64,000 nt of DNA from Spirulinaceae cyanobacterium SM2_1_0 (lineage in GTDB: Bacteria; Cyanobacteriota; Cyanobacteriia; Cyanobacteriales; Spirulinaceae). Each line of letters opens with the position of its first letter. Within the stretch, counting starts at the first letter, position 1. The stretch lies in contig JAAUTY010000011.1 of NCBI GenBank assembly GCA_012031265.1, positions 20,966 to 84,965 of the forward strand, given 5' to 3'. The notes beneath the pieces were generated by a model, which was not told where the DNA came from, did no database searches, and saw only the letters and a program-made list of their open reading frames with translations. The translations under genes were made by a program, and so were the position numbers. This document shows, one piece after another, positions 18,505-28,365 of the stretch.

Positions 18505-19770
18505 TCAAGCTAGAGCACTTTGGAAAAATTCGATGGTTTCCTGCAAGGCAGCCGCGAAGCGATCAATCTCAGCCAGCGTGTTGTAGAAATACAGACTCGC
18601 CCGAGCGCTGCCTGTCACGCCGAGCAACCGGTGCAGCGGCTGTGTGCAGTGGTGACCGGTGCGGATAGCAACACCCTCGTGATCCAGCAGTGTGGCGAGA
18701 TCACTCGCATTTAGCCCCTCAACATTGAAAGCCGCCAGTGCCGCGCGGCCCGTACCATCTGCATGAGGGGCCGGGCCGTAGATCCGCAGACCAGGGATTG
18801 CGCCCAGCCTGGCGAAGAGATGGCGGGTGAGTTCGGCTTCATAAGCATGGATGGCATCTAGACCAAGCTGGTTGAGGTAATCTATTGCCGCACCAAGGGC
18901 GATCGCCTCGCCAATCGCGGGGGTCCCGGCTTCAAACTTGTGGGGCAATTCCGCCGTAGTGAAGCGATCCAGAAACACATCCTGAATCATCTCACCGCCG
19001 CCCAAAAACGGTGGCATCGACTCCAGCAACGCCAGCTTGCCGTAGAGAAAGCCCACGCCGGTCGGGCCACACATTTTATGCCCCGAGGCGACTAACCAAT
19101 CACAGTCCAGCGCCTGCACATCGACCGCCATATGCGGCACACTCTGGCAGGCATCGAGTAACACCTTAGCGCCGTACTGGTGCGCCAACTCAATGATCTC
19201 AGTCGCCGGATTCAGGCAGCCCAGGGTATTGGACACATGGACAACAGCAACCAGCTTTGTCTTGTTCGACAGCAACTGCCGGTAGGCGTCCAGATCGAAG
19301 CTCTCATCGGCATTCAGCGGCACGTGCTTGAGCACCGCCCCCGTTTTCTGCGCCACCATCTGCCAGGGTACAAGATTGCTGTGGTGCTCCATGACCGAGA
19401 GGATAATTTCGTCACCGGCTTGCAGATGGCTTAGACCCCAACTGTTAGCGACTAAGTTAATTGCTTCACTGGCATTGCGCGTAAAAACGATCTCATTGCG
19501 CGATGTCGCCTTAACGAATTGGGCAATTTTGTCCCGTGCTCCCTCATAAGCCTCGGTCGCCCGCGCGCTCAGTGTATGCGCGCCGCGATGGACATTGGCA
19601 TTAGTCTGCTCGTAGTAGTCGCGCAGCGCGTGGATGACTGCCAGTGGTTTCTGCGAAGTGGCCGCATTGTCCAGATAGAGCAGAGGCTGATCACCAACCC
19701 GTTGGTTGAGGATGGGAAAATCAGCGCGAGCGCGCTCGGCGAGGCTGGGGGCTTGAGTTAGAGCAGTCAT
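18505..19770 (-). CDS. sufS: Cysteine desulfurase SufS
   Basis: A 421-residue group II PLP-dependent cysteine desulfurase. The PLP lysine is in [11 protein letters not shown] (about residue 235) and the persulfide-forming cysteine in [11 protein letters not shown] near the C-terminus, in the short loop typical of SufS rather than IscS. It takes sulfur from cysteine and passes it to the SufBCD scaffold. It is the last gene of the suf operon, 98 bases after sufD. No SufE gene is adjacent, as usual in cyanobacteria. Confidence 0.95.
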   Translation of the reverse strand: MTALTQAPSLAERARADFPILNQRVGDQPLLYLDNAATSQKPLAVIHALRDYYEQTNANVHRGAHTLSARATEAYEGARDKIAQFVKATSRNEIVFTRNASEAINLVANSWGLSHLQAGDEIILSVMEHHSNLVPWQMVAQKTGAVLKHVPLNADESFDLDAYRQLLSNKTKLVAVVHVSNTLGCLNPATEIIELAHQYGAKVLLDACQSVPHMAVDVQALDCDWLVASGHKMCGPTGVGFLYGKLALLESMPPFLGGGEMIQDVFLDRFTTAELPHKFEAGTPAIGEAIALGAAIDYLNQLGLDAIHAYEAELTRHLFARLGAIPGLRIYGPAPHADGTGRAALAAFNVEGLNASDLATLLDHEGVAIRTGHHCTQPLHRLLGVTGSARASLYFYNTLAEIDRFAAALQETIEFFQSALA

Positions 19771-19868
19771 CAGCGAACAGTTGACGGTGAATAAAATCGG
19801 CAGTAGGCAACGAACAGATTAACGCGGCTCAGGCGACCGGTGAGTCCATCCTCGTCAGCCCACTGACT

Positions 19869-21266
19869 CTAAGTCGTGGGGGCTGTCTGAACATCGGTGC
19901 GGCAGGCAATGCACTGGGTGAGTTGTCCGCGCAGAGAAGCGATCGGAACCTGCTCCAGGATTTCAGCCGCGAAGGCATCCAAGAGCAGGTTGCGGGCTTG
20001 GTCAGCAGCGATCCCACGACTCTGAAGATAGAACAGTTCATCGGCCTCAATCTGGCTGACGGTCGCGCCATGGGTACATTTCACATTGTCGGCAGTGATT
20101 TGCAGCTCCGGTTTTGTGTTGACCCGCGCCTTGTCCGAGAGCAGCAGGTTGCGATTGAGTTGCGCGGCATTCGTCATCTGCGCCGCCTGGGGAACCAGTA
20201 CCTTGCCGTTGAAAACGGCGTGGGCGCGCTCATCTACAATGCACTTATGCAACTGGTCAACATCGCCATAGGGATAGGCAAGGCGCATCGTGCTGTGGGT
20301 GTCGGCAGTCTGCGAGCCGCGAATCGCCGTTAAGCCGTAGAGCTGGCTTTCCGTTTGCTCACCGCCCTGCTCAACCTCCCAGTTGTGCCGCGATAGCTGG
20401 GCACCGAGGCTGAGGGCGTAGCCGCTGTAAGTGCTGGCGCGCGCTTGGCTGACCCCTGTGCGCCCAACATGAAGGGCATTCCCAGCTTCACGCTGGTAGC
20501 GAATATGGCGGAGACGTGCATTCTCCTGAACCACGCAATCGGTCACCGAATTTAGCAGATAAGGATGGGGAGTATCGGCGTCCGGGCACGCCACCACTGC
20601 TCCAGTGAATTGTTCAACTACGGTCAGACTAGCACCGCGTTCCGCCACGATCAGAGCGCGTGGTTGGTTAAAACTGGGAACGGTGGGAGCCGTGAGGCAG
20701 AGCAGGTGAATTGGGGTTTCGATCTGGGCATCGGGTTCCGCCCAAATGGTCGCGATGTCCGGAAAACCAGCGGCGTTCAGGGCGGCGAATACTTCGCGAT
20801 CGCCCACTCGTGCCGCCACATACTCGATCGCCGCCGAATTCAGCTCTAGCGGCAGATCGGCTAAGCTCCCAACCTGCACACCCGCTGGTAAAGCGGACAG
20901 ATCCGAGAGCAACATATCCACACGACCATTGACCACAACCAGTCGGCAGCCCTGGCTTTCGGGCAGTATCCAAGGCGCGATCGCTCCCAGATCCAACGGC
21001 ATCGCCCGCGCCGGTTGCAGCTCGAGTGCTAGCAGAGCGCTCAGATCCGTGAAGCGCCAGTCTTCATCCCGGCGCGACGGCAGTCGCTGCTGTGCTGCGT
21101 GGTAAGCCGAGCGCTGACGGAGTTCTTGTAACCAACCCGTGACCTCGGAGCGGACGTGCGATCGCTGCTCTTCGGCATAGCGCAACAACGCCTTCAGATA
21201 ATCGACCTGGGGGCGATCCGCGTCCGTCACCGCCAGCAGTGGTTCTGAGGAAGTCTTAACCGTCAT
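19869..21266 (-). CDS. sufD: Fe-S cluster assembly protein SufD
   Basis: A 465-residue SufB/SufD family protein. The C-terminal beta-helix core includes ADTHSTMRLAYPYGDVDQLHK and KCTHGATVSQIEADELFYLQSRG, the conserved SufD His-bearing end (CTHGAT). SufD pairs with SufB and SufC in the scaffold complex and is needed for iron entry. It abuts sufC directly (21266/21267), so translational coupling is likely. Confidence 0.95.
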   Translation of the reverse strand: MTVKTSSEPLLAVTDADRPQVDYLKALLRYAEEQRSHVRSEVTGWLQELRQRSAYHAAQQRLPSRRDEDWRFTDLSALLALELQPARAMPLDLGAIAPWILPESQGCRLVVVNGRVDMLLSDLSALPAGVQVGSLADLPLELNSAAIEYVAARVGDREVFAALNAAGFPDIATIWAEPDAQIETPIHLLCLTAPTVPSFNQPRALIVAERGASLTVVEQFTGAVVACPDADTPHPYLLNSVTDCVVQENARLRHIRYQREAGNALHVGRTGVSQARASTYSGYALSLGAQLSRHNWEVEQGGEQTESQLYGLTAIRGSQTADTHSTMRLAYPYGDVDQLHKCIVDERAHAVFNGKVLVPQAAQMTNAAQLNRNLLLSDKARVNTKPELQITADNVKCTHGATVSQIEADELFYLQSRGIAADQARNLLLDAFAAEILEQVPIASLRGQLTQCIACRTDVQTAPTT

Positions 21267-22058
21267 CTAGGCTCCGACCTCCGCCACCACTTCACTATCC
21301 AAAAACTCGTAGCCCCGTGACTCCAGTTCCAGCGCCAGTTCTTTGCCACCGCTCTTGACGATGCGACCGGCGTGCATGACGTGAACATAGTCCGGCTCGA
21401 TGTAGTTAAGCAGGCGCTGATAGTGGGTGATCATCACCGTGGCATTCTCCGGCGTCGCGAGCTGTTTGACACCCGAAGCAACAATTTTCAGGGCATCAAT
21501 GTCGAGACCCGAATCAGTTTCATCGAGAATCGCTAGTTTTGGTTCCAGCAAAGCCATTTGCAGGATCTCGTTACGCTTTTTCTCGCCACCCGAAAAGCCT
21601 TCGTTGACACTGCGGCCGAGGAAACGCGCGTCCATCTGCACGACACCCAACTTTTCTTCGACTAAATCCTCGAAGCCAAAGGCGTCCAGCTCCTCGAAAC
21701 CCAGATGTTGGCGGCGTGAATTGTAGGCAACCCGCAGAAAGTCGAGATTACTAACGCCGGGAATTTCGAGCGGGTACTGGAAAGCGAGAAAAATCCCTGC
21801 CAAAGCCCGCGCTTCCGGTTCTAATTCGGTTATATTCTCCCCGTAGTAGGCAATCTCGCCACCCGTCACCTCGTAGTCAGGATGACCTGCGAGCACTTTA
21901 GAAAAGGTGCTTTTTCCGGAGCCATTACGACCCATGATCGCGTGGATTTCACCGGCTTTGATCTCCAGGTTGAGTCCCTTGAGAATCGGTTCGCCTTCGA
22001 CGCTGGCGTGCAGATCACGGACTTGCAAAATCGTTTCGCTATCGGCGCGGATCGTCAC
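21267..22058 (-). CDS. sufC: Fe-S cluster assembly ATPase SufC
   Basis: A 263-residue ABC-type ATPase with Walker [10 protein letters not shown], signature FSGGEKKR and Walker [13 protein letters not shown], the last being specific to SufC. It is soluble, dimerises when bound to the SufB-SufD pair and drives conformational change for cluster assembly. It lies between sufB (162 bases upstream) and sufD (no gap). Confidence 0.97.
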   Translation of the reverse strand: MTIRADSETILQVRDLHASVEGEPILKGLNLEIKAGEIHAIMGRNGSGKSTFSKVLAGHPDYEVTGGEIAYYGENITELEPEARALAGIFLAFQYPLEIPGVSNLDFLRVAYNSRRQHLGFEELDAFGFEDLVEEKLGVVQMDARFLGRSVNEGFSGGEKKRNEILQMALLEPKLAILDETDSGLDIDALKIVASGVKQLATPENATVMITHYQRLLNYIEPDYVHVMHAGRIVKSGGKELALELESRGYEFLDSEVVAEVGA

Positions 22059-22220
22059 AGTGTAGTTCTCCTCTCAACTGGGGGCGATCGCCCGCCCCCA
22101 TGACAATTTAGTCTCGATGATGTAACCAGTTAAGTACTTTTGGAAACCCAGCTTCTCCATTGGCTGATGGCCGAGATTGAGCACTTCTCAGACCAGAAAC
22201 TGGGTTGCTGTACCGGCGCC

Positions 22221-23663
22221 TTAGCCGACCGTCCCTTCTAGCTTCAGGCTCAGCAGCTTATCCGCCTCCGCCGCAAACTCCATTGGCAGTTGGTTGAAGA
22301 CATCTTGGCAGAAACCGCTGATCAGCATCGAAATCGCCGCTTCGCTATCGATGCCCCGCTGCGCAAAGTAGAACAGTTGGTCTTCACCGATCTTCGAGGT
22401 CGATGCCTCATGCTCGACCCGCGCCGACTGGTTTTCGACCTGGATGTAGGGGAAGGTATTGGCTTCTGCGGTATCACCAATCAGCATCGAGTCGCACTGC
22501 GAATAATTACGCGCCCCCTTCGCCTTCGGCCCCATCTTCACCAAGCCCCGGTAGCTGTTTCGTGAGCCGCCTGCCGAGATACCTTTGGAAATAATCGTAC
22601 TGCGGGTATTGCGACCGATGTGCACCATCTTGGTGCCAGTATCCGCTTGCTGCTTATTATTAGTCAGCGCGATGGAATAAAACTCGCCAACCGAGTTATC
22701 GCCGACCAAGACACAACTGGGGTATTTCCAGGTGATTGCCGAGCCAGTTTCTACCTGTGTCCAAGAAATTTTGGAGTTGACGCCTTTGCAGAGACCGCGC
22801 TTGGTGACAAAGTTATAGATGCCACCTTTACCATTTTCATCACCGGCGAACCAGTTTTGCACGGTTGAGTACTTGATCTCGGCATTATCCAGGGTCACCA
22901 GCTCAACGACAGCCGCATGAAGCTGATTGCTGTCGTACATGGGCGCGGTGCAGCCTTCGAGATAGCTAACTGAAGCACCTTCTTCAGCCACAATCAGCGT
23001 GCGCTCAAACTGACCCGTATCACCGTCGTTGATCCGGAAGTAGGTGGACAGCTCCATCGGGCAGGTGACACCTTTGGGAATGTAGACGAAGGAGCCATCG
23101 CTGAATACTGCCGCATTCAGGGCAGCGAAGTAGTTGTCGCCAGCGGGGACGACCGAGCCGAGATACTTTTGCACCAATTCGGGGTGCTCTTGTAGCGCCT
23201 CCGAGATTGAGCAAAAGATGACGCCCGACTCAGCCAGTTTTTCCTTGAAGGTCGTGCCAATCGAAACGCTGTCGAAAATCGCATCAACGGCGACATTGGA
23301 GAGCCGCTTCTGCTCAGAGAGGGGGATGCCAAGCTTCTCAAAGGTGTCGAGGAGTGTCGGATCGACCTCATCGAGGCTGTCGAGCTTCTTTTTAGCTTGC
23401 TTAGGAGCCGAGTAGTAAACGATGTCCTGGTAGTCGATCGGCGGATACTCCACGTGCTGCCAGTTCGGCTCGGTCATCTTGAGCCACTGCCGATAGGCCC
23501 GCAGGCGAAAGTCGAGCATGAACTCAGGCTCATTTTTCTTCGCCGAGATCAGCCGCACCACGTCCTCGCTCAGGCCGCGTGGGATCGTGTCTTTTTCAAT
23601 ATCGGTAATAAAGCCGTACTTGTAGGGCTGATTGACGAGGGTCTTGACCTTAGTTGCGCTCAT
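22221..23663 (-). CDS. sufB: Fe-S cluster assembly scaffold protein SufB
   Basis: A 480-residue SufB. The frame is open to 23708, but the ATG at 23663 gives [18 protein letters not shown], the standard cyanobacterial SufB N-terminus. The core shows [19 protein letters not shown] and [20 protein letters not shown], whose cysteine is a conserved functional residue, and C-terminal [20 protein letters not shown]. SufB is the scaffold on which the cluster is built. It is the first gene of the operon, so its upstream region carries the SufR operators. Confidence 0.96.
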   Translation of the reverse strand: MSATKVKTLVNQPYKYGFITDIEKDTIPRGLSEDVVRLISAKKNEPEFMLDFRLRAYRQWLKMTEPNWQHVEYPPIDYQDIVYYSAPKQAKKKLDSLDEVDPTLLDTFEKLGIPLSEQKRLSNVAVDAIFDSVSIGTTFKEKLAESGVIFCSISEALQEHPELVQKYLGSVVPAGDNYFAALNAAVFSDGSFVYIPKGVTCPMELSTYFRINDGDTGQFERTLIVAEEGASVSYLEGCTAPMYDSNQLHAAVVELVTLDNAEIKYSTVQNWFAGDENGKGGIYNFVTKRGLCKGVNSKISWTQVETGSAITWKYPSCVLVGDNSVGEFYSIALTNNKQQADTGTKMVHIGRNTRSTIISKGISAGGSRNSYRGLVKMGPKAKGARNYSQCDSMLIGDTAEANTFPYIQVENQSARVEHEASTSKIGEDQLFYFAQRGIDSEAAISMLISGFCQDVFNQLPMEFAAEADKLLSLKLEGTVG

Positions 23664-23789
23664 GTGCTCGCTCTCAATACGTAAAAATCTCGATCCCTGA
23701 TGGCTCAAGGCTACTGCCGACCTTGCTCAGAAGAGCCGCAACCAGCAAAGAGTCGCGGTGAATTGGGAGAGGTCGGCTCAACAGGGATA

Positions 23790-23807
23790 AGCAACAAAGT
23801 TGTTGCT
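23790..23807. promoter_or_regulatory. SufR-type operator 1
   Basis: AGCAACAA-AG-TTGTTGCT is a perfect eight-base inverted repeat containing CAAC-N6-GTTG (23792-23805), the motif established for SufR in Synechocystis. It sits in the sufB-sufR divergent promoter region, nearer sufB. Confidence 0.82.
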
Positions 23808-23831
23808 TAAATATAATTCTAGGCTACATTA

Positions 23832-23847
23832 ACAACAACTTTGTTGT
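23832..23847. promoter_or_regulatory. SufR-type operator 2
   Basis: ACAACAA-CT-TTGTTGT is a perfect seven-base inverted repeat containing CAAC-N6-GTTG. It lies 41 bases (centre to centre) from operator 1, separated by an AT-rich tract (23808-23831), and about 45 bases upstream of sufR, so it could control the repressor gene. Confidence 0.82.
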
Positions 23848-23893
23848 CAAAATTGTTAAGCTTGTGGTTGAGCGTTCCCTATACTAGGCTCTG

Positions 23894-24544
23894 ATGACGG
23901 CTTCCCAGCACGCCTCAACGAAAGATGACATTCTCCAATACCTGCTGCGACAGGGCAGCGCCACGGCGCAAGAGTTAGCGGAGACTTTAACGATCAGCCC
24001 ACAGGCGATAAGGCGGCACCTCAAAGACCTGGCGGCTGAGGAGCTGATTGAGTATCGCTCTGTCCAAGTGGGTCTTGGCCGACCACAGCACCATTACTCG
24101 CTGAGTCGGCGGGGGCGCGATCGCTTTCCGCAGCGCCACGGCGAGTTCGCGGTTTCATTTCTAGATGCCCTCGTGGAAATGGTGGGCGAGGAGCAGGTCA
24201 GTGCTGTGCTGCGTAAGCAGTGGGAGCTTAAGGCTGAGCGCTATCGCCTCCGGATTGGTCAGGGTGGTTTGCTGGATCGCGTCGAAAATCTTGTCAAGCT
24301 GCGCCAGGATGAAGGTTATATGGCGGAATGGCATCCGGTCAGTAGCCAAAGTGACCACGAGCAGTATATTTTCGCGGAGCATAACTGCGCGATCGCCGAG
24401 GTGGCAGAGTCTTTCCCCAGCGTCTGTGGGCACGAGCTGGAGATGTTCGCGGCGATCCTGCCCGACTGCACGATCGAGCGCACACAGTGGCTGAATGACG
24501 GCGAGCATCGCTGCGGTTATCTGATTCGTCGTCGCCCTGACTAA
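23894..24544 (+). CDS. sufR: Iron-sulfur cluster biosynthesis transcriptional repressor SufR
   Basis: A 216-residue DeoR-type winged-helix regulator. Residues 10-50 form the HTH (TAQELAETLTISPQAIRRHLK). Four cysteines at 165, 178, 192 and 207 have spacing CX12CX13CX14C, as known for SufR, which binds a [4Fe-4S] cluster and in that form represses sufBCDS. Divergent from sufB across two matching operators, so regulation is local and autoregulatory. The initial ATG is followed by an in-frame Met-free stretch, so the start is secure. Confidence 0.95.
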   Translation: MTASQHASTKDDILQYLLRQGSATAQELAETLTISPQAIRRHLKDLAAEELIEYRSVQVGLGRPQHHYSLSRRGRDRFPQRHGEFAVSFLDALVEMVGEEQVSAVLRKQWELKAERYRLRIGQGGLLDRVENLVKLRQDEGYMAEWHPVSSQSDHEQYIFAEHNCAIAEVAESFPSVCGHELEMFAAILPDCTIERTQWLNDGEHRCGYLIRRRPD

Positions 24545-24596
24545 GGTAGGCTTTTGGCCGTCAATCGTGCAGACTGACGAGGAGAACGCAAAACCG

Positions 24597-24848
24597 ATGA
24601 CCGACTCACCGAGCAACCAATTCCTCACTGCTGAGGAGTCGTCAGCTGTTGATATGGCGCTGCTAGCCGCCCATGAGAAGTTTTTGACGCGCCTGACCAT
24701 TTCCTCACAACGTCTACTAGCGGTGATTGCCGCGCACTATACCGTGGCGATCGAGGAACTGACCCCAGCGCAGATCATCGCCTGGTTTGAGCAGGATAGC
24801 AAAGTCCGCCGCGAGCAAGGTCCTGAGGCAGCCATCCTCAAGTGGTAA
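24597..24848 (+). CDS. Small conserved hypothetical protein
   Basis: An 83-residue acidic protein after sufR. A GTG at 24567 would add ten residues, but the ATG at 24597 follows a GACGAGGAGAA ribosome-binding stretch, so I prefer it. The sequence is helical in character (LLAAHEKFLTRLTISSQRLLAVIAAHY) with no recognised domain. Its position 52 bases after sufR suggests co-transcription, but no role in Fe-S assembly can be claimed. Confidence 0.65.
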   Translation: MTDSPSNQFLTAEESSAVDMALLAAHEKFLTRLTISSQRLLAVIAAHYTVAIEELTPAQIIAWFEQDSKVRREQGPEAAILKW

Positions 24849-25470
24849 GGGGCGCGATGCTCGCACTTTTCTCTCAGCAAAAGTTATGATTTGTATAAGG
24901 TGCGACTGAGCTGAACAGGTTGCAGGGTGCTCAGCGCTGCTGCTCTCGCTTGATGGCGTCTAGGGCGGCTAGATGGGAGGCATCTGCATGGAGAGCGAGC
25001 ATTCATAAGCTTTTGATCGAGTGATGTGCTGGGGCTGGATTGATTACCGCTAGATGGTGCGGGTCACGCGCCTACTTTGGGGACTGACAGGGCAGCCCAA
25101 TGCGCAGAGGGTGGGGTATTCTGCTAGTGTCTCGTTTTGCTTGGCTCCGGATCTCCAGACTAAGACGGGCGACAGTGCGCGGGTAAACTCCGGCTCACGA
25201 TTGGCACGGGTATCGCGCTGGTGAGGCGGCAACGGGAAAAACTTCGCCGCAAGTTTACAAACTTGCTATGAGGTAAAAATTTTCTGTGAAGTCTCTGCTC
25301 TGTCGCTGCAAAAATCCCTGGAAACAAGTCGTTGGCTTGTGTAGACAAGGCTTAGAATATGGAGCTTTAATGTAGTGACTGCAACTGGTACGATCGGCTT
25401 CACAGGCTGCGTTGCTCGCAGTACGTTGGTCAATCGCTGTCCTCCTGCTGTCTTGCACCGACCGACACGC
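24849..25470. other. Intergenic region upstream of the GGDEF gene
   Basis: About 620 bases without a credible protein. Short minus-strand frames here have no homology I recognise. The stretch 25030-25260 is G+C-rich with complementary runs and could encode a structured RNA, but I cannot match it to RNase P RNA, tmRNA, SRP RNA or 6S RNA. The last 150 bases become AT-rich, as expected of a promoter. Confidence 0.4.
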
Positions 25471-26472
25471 ATGAAAGATGTTTCTGTTTTCGTCGCAGGC
25501 GACCCTCGGTTTCTGGCAGCATTTGCAGAGCGATATGGGGGAATAGCTAACCAGCTGCTCGCGGTCACCGCTGCGGACGATTTTGCTGCACGGGTGCAAC
25601 AGGCTAAGCCGGATATTCTCTTCATTCAGCTTGATCTGTTATTTTGCCGCTTGGGTCATGAGTTGGCTTGTCGCGCTCGCTACTGTATTGCTCTGGATGC
25701 CCAACTGACTCTGACACCTGAAGGTGAAACCACGGCCCCCCTGCTGCGGGCGGCCGATGCCTTGACGCGGGCGGCGGATGCCTGCTTGCCGTTGCAACTG
25801 GAGACTGATCTGTCGGCTGAACTCGCTGACGCCCAGGAACAGCTTCTCCACGCTCAACTCCAAGCGGGCTGGCGTCAGGTGCAGCAGTATCAAGATGCCA
25901 TGCAGACTAATGACTTCCTTTCGGCGATCGCGCTCTCTGACTCGCTGACCGAACTGAGTAACCGCCGTGCCCTGGAGTGGGAACTGCCGCGTCAAATCCA
26001 AGCGGCACGGGCACGCGGGATGCCGTTGAGTGCGATTTTGCTGGATGTTGATCGATTCAAGCAGGTGAACGATACGCATGGGCACCTAGTGGGCGATCGC
26101 GTCTTGCAACTGCTGGCGGCGCGGCTGCGCGATCGCCTGCGGCTCCAAGACACGGCGTTTCGCTACGGCGGTGAAGAGTTTGTGGTCTTGCTCCAACAAA
26201 CGGATGTGCAACAGGCGGCGGCGATCGCGCAACGTCTGCGGCGTTTGATTGGTGAGCAGCCCTTCAGTGTCAAGCGCAGTCTGGCGCTCGACATCACGAT
26301 TAGTCTCGGTGTTGCCGGTTTGCAAGCCAGTGATGACAGCCAAGGTACGAGTCTCATCAATCGCGCCGACCAGAATTTGTTGTGCGCTAAGTCTGGCGGC
26401 CGCAATCGTGTTGTGAGTACGCTAGTGGAATCTCGCCAACAGGAAGTAGAAAGTCTCCTGTCCAGCGAATGA
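25471..26472 (+). CDS. GGDEF diguanylate cyclase
   Basis: The frame can be read from a GTG at 25375, but the ATG at 25471 (MKDVSVFVAGDPRFLAAF) starts a plausible response-regulator-like alpha/beta sensor of about 150 residues; the upstream codons look non-coding. The C-terminal 170 residues are a GGDEF domain with the start DSLTELSNRRAL, metal-binding DVDRFKQVNDTHGH and the active-site motif GGEEF, so it should make cyclic di-GMP. An RxxD inhibitory site is not obvious. No membrane segments. The sensor lacks a clear phospho-acceptor Asp pocket. Confidence 0.87.
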   Translation: MKDVSVFVAGDPRFLAAFAERYGGIANQLLAVTAADDFAARVQQAKPDILFIQLDLLFCRLGHELACRARYCIALDAQLTLTPEGETTAPLLRAADALTRAADACLPLQLETDLSAELADAQEQLLHAQLQAGWRQVQQYQDAMQTNDFLSAIALSDSLTELSNRRALEWELPRQIQAARARGMPLSAILLDVDRFKQVNDTHGHLVGDRVLQLLAARLRDRLRLQDTAFRYGGEEFVVLLQQTDVQQAAAIAQRLRRLIGEQPFSVKRSLALDITISLGVAGLQASDDSQGTSLINRADQNLLCAKSGGRNRVVSTLVESRQQEVESLLSSE

Positions 26473-26622
26473 ATACGCGCTATGGTCTACGTTGTGAGCT
26501 TCGGGATGCGGCGGCTGGCGATGCGTCTGCCCGAGGGTGTGATTCTTCCCGCTCGTCTCGTCCCCTACCGTGTCCCCTAGGCGGTTGAGGCTCAGTCCAC
26601 GTCGCAAGCGCTGCTGTTTGAC

Positions 26623-26844
26623 ATGCACTTCAATTCTGAGGACTACTACGGCTGGATCGACGACGAATGTGACTGGCTCGCACCGCTAGTTTCCCTCATG
26701 AAAATTTTGCGTGACCTCCACGACCTCGCCGAGGAGCAACAGCGGTTGCCGGAGTTTCAACCCCAGCTAGCGCGACTGGCTGCCGCATATGATCGACGCT
26801 CCAGATTCCAGAACCGCCTCAAGCAAGCCCAGTTGCGGCCTTAG
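26623..26844 (+). CDS. Small hypothetical protein upstream of gluQRS
   Basis: A 73-residue frame (MHFNSEDYYGWIDDECDW then a helical, amphipathic C-terminal half with RLAAAYDRRSRFQNRL). No family recognised. It ends 15 bases before gluQRS, which supports real translation in an operon. It could be a coiled-coil or helical hairpin protein. Confidence 0.5.
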   Translation: MHFNSEDYYGWIDDECDWLAPLVSLMKILRDLHDLAEEQQRLPEFQPQLARLAAAYDRRSRFQNRLKQAQLRP

Positions 26845-26859
26845 TCACAGCGAACCAGC

Positions 26860-27717
26860 ATGAGTGACGATCACTCCCATCGCTATCGGGGTCGGCTCGC
26901 ACCGACCCCATCGGGATTGTTGCATCTCGGTCATGCGCGCACCTTTTGGATCGCCCAGCAGCGTGCCGAGCAGGCTGGCGGCGACCTAGTCTTGCGGCTA
27001 GAAGACTTGGATCGGACACGCTGTAAGCCGGAGTATGTCACCGCTATTTATGCAGATTTGACCTGGCTGGGGCTGCGCTGGCAGGAGGGGCCTGATGTCG
27101 GCGGCCCGCACGCCCCCTACGAGCAACAAGCGCGGCTGCCGTTTTATTCCGAGATTTGGCAGCAATTAAATGCAGCGGGGGTGATCTATCCCAGCCCACA
27201 CTCCCGGCGGGATGTCCAACAGGCCTTGAGTGCTCCCCATGAGGGCGATCGCGAGTTGATCTTTCCCCCCGCCCTACGCCCCACCGCTTTTGCAGCCGTT
27301 CAGGAACCGGGGGCCGTGAACTGGCGCTTCTGCGTGCCCGATGGCGAGTCGATTCCTGTCGTGGATGGCCGCCTCGGTCAGGTTAGTTACAAAGCAGGCG
27401 TGGACTTCGGCGACTTCCTCGTCTGGCGCAAGGACGGCTTTCCTAGCTATGAGCTGGCGGTGGTGGTGGATGACCACGCCATGCAGATTTCAGAAGTGGT
27501 GCGCGGTGAGGATTTACTCCTCTCCGCCGCGAAGCAAAGCCTGCTCTATCACGCCCTCGGTTGGGCGATCCCCGCCTTTTACCATGCCCCGCTGCTGCGC
27601 GATCGCCAGGGACGGCGTCTGGCGAAGCGGCATCAGGCGCTGGCGCTGCGATCGCTCCGCCAGGAGGGTGTGCAACCAGCCACACTGCGGCAAGCCTGGG
27701 CGAGCGAATTGGCGTGA
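26860..27717 (+). CDS. gluQ: Glutamyl-queuosine tRNA(Asp) synthetase
   Basis: A 285-residue paralogue of the catalytic core of glutamyl-tRNA synthetase without the anticodon-binding domain. It shows RLAPTPSGLLHLGHART (HIGH-type), LRLEDLDRTRC, and RRLAKRHQALAL (KMSKS-type). It attaches glutamate to the queuosine base at position 34 of tRNA(Asp). The stretch YPSPHSRRDV has Ser/Pro/His where most family members have zinc-binding cysteines, so the zinc site looks lost. Start ATG is preceded by an AGCGAACC sequence. Confidence 0.9.
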   Translation: MSDDHSHRYRGRLAPTPSGLLHLGHARTFWIAQQRAEQAGGDLVLRLEDLDRTRCKPEYVTAIYADLTWLGLRWQEGPDVGGPHAPYEQQARLPFYSEIWQQLNAAGVIYPSPHSRRDVQQALSAPHEGDRELIFPPALRPTAFAAVQEPGAVNWRFCVPDGESIPVVDGRLGQVSYKAGVDFGDFLVWRKDGFPSYELAVVVDDHAMQISEVVRGEDLLLSAAKQSLLYHALGWAIPAFYHAPLLRDRQGRRLAKRHQALALRSLRQEGVQPATLRQAWASELA

Positions 27718-27733
27718 GCGCGAGGCATCGGAC

Positions 27734-28282
27734 TTAGGGGCGGCGATCGCTGCGATCGCGCTCATAAGCGATCAGTTTGCTGTAGTAGTCGTGCTTGGTG
27801 AGATTCAGCGAGAGGAAGACGTGCTTGCGTTCGTTGCCAAAGCCCTTGCGCTTGAAAAAGTTGATCGCGGGGGTGTTGGTGGGATCGGTATCGACCAAGA
27901 TCATCCGCGCTCCTTCGGCGATCGTGCGCTCAATCAACCGATCGACGAGCATATCGGCGATGCCCTGGCGCTGGAACTGCGGATTGACGCCCAACCAAGT
28001 AATGTAACCATAAGTCCAAGAGGCTTTGACGATGACCGTGCCGAGGACAAAGCCCGCGAGCACACCCTCATTCTCGGCAACGAGGCAATATTCTGGCTCG
28101 GTATTGAAGAGGCGTGTCACTTCCCACTCATCCCAGATGCGATAGAGCGAGGGGTAGCGATCACTGGTAAACAACTCCTCGCCAAGGTGGAAGACGGGCG
28201 CTAGATCATCAATGCCCAATTCGCGAATGGTCAGGTTGCGCGGTCGATGGGGGAACGGGGTGTCGCCCGAAACAGAAACCAT
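27734..28282 (-). CDS. GNAT family N-acetyltransferase
   Basis: A 182-residue GNAT protein. The frame is open to 28360, but the ATG at 28282 (MVSVSGDTPFPHRPRNLTIRE) gives a normal start. The acetyl-CoA loop is LGVNPQFQRQGIADMLVDRL, matching the Q/RxxGxG/A pattern, with a C-terminal NFFKRKGFGNERKHVFLS. The substrate (small molecule or protein N-terminus) is not evident. Convergent with gluQ, 16 bases apart. Confidence 0.88.
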   Translation of the reverse strand: MVSVSGDTPFPHRPRNLTIRELGIDDLAPVFHLGEELFTSDRYPSLYRIWDEWEVTRLFNTEPEYCLVAENEGVLAGFVLGTVIVKASWTYGYITWLGVNPQFQRQGIADMLVDRLIERTIAEGARMILVDTDPTNTPAINFFKRKGFGNERKHVFLSLNLTKHDYYSKLIAYERDRSDRRP

Positions 28283-28365
28283 AAAAATTTTGCGGCGCGG
28301 GTGAGCGGTAAGTCGTGACCGTTTTTTCCAGGATAGACGGCGATCGCGGTTGACTGACAATCACT

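Noticed and set aside
25030..25260. Possible structured RNA (considered RNase P RNA, tmRNA, SRP or 6S RNA)
   Set aside because: The invariant core sequences of those RNAs could not be found; only general G+C-rich complementarity was seen.
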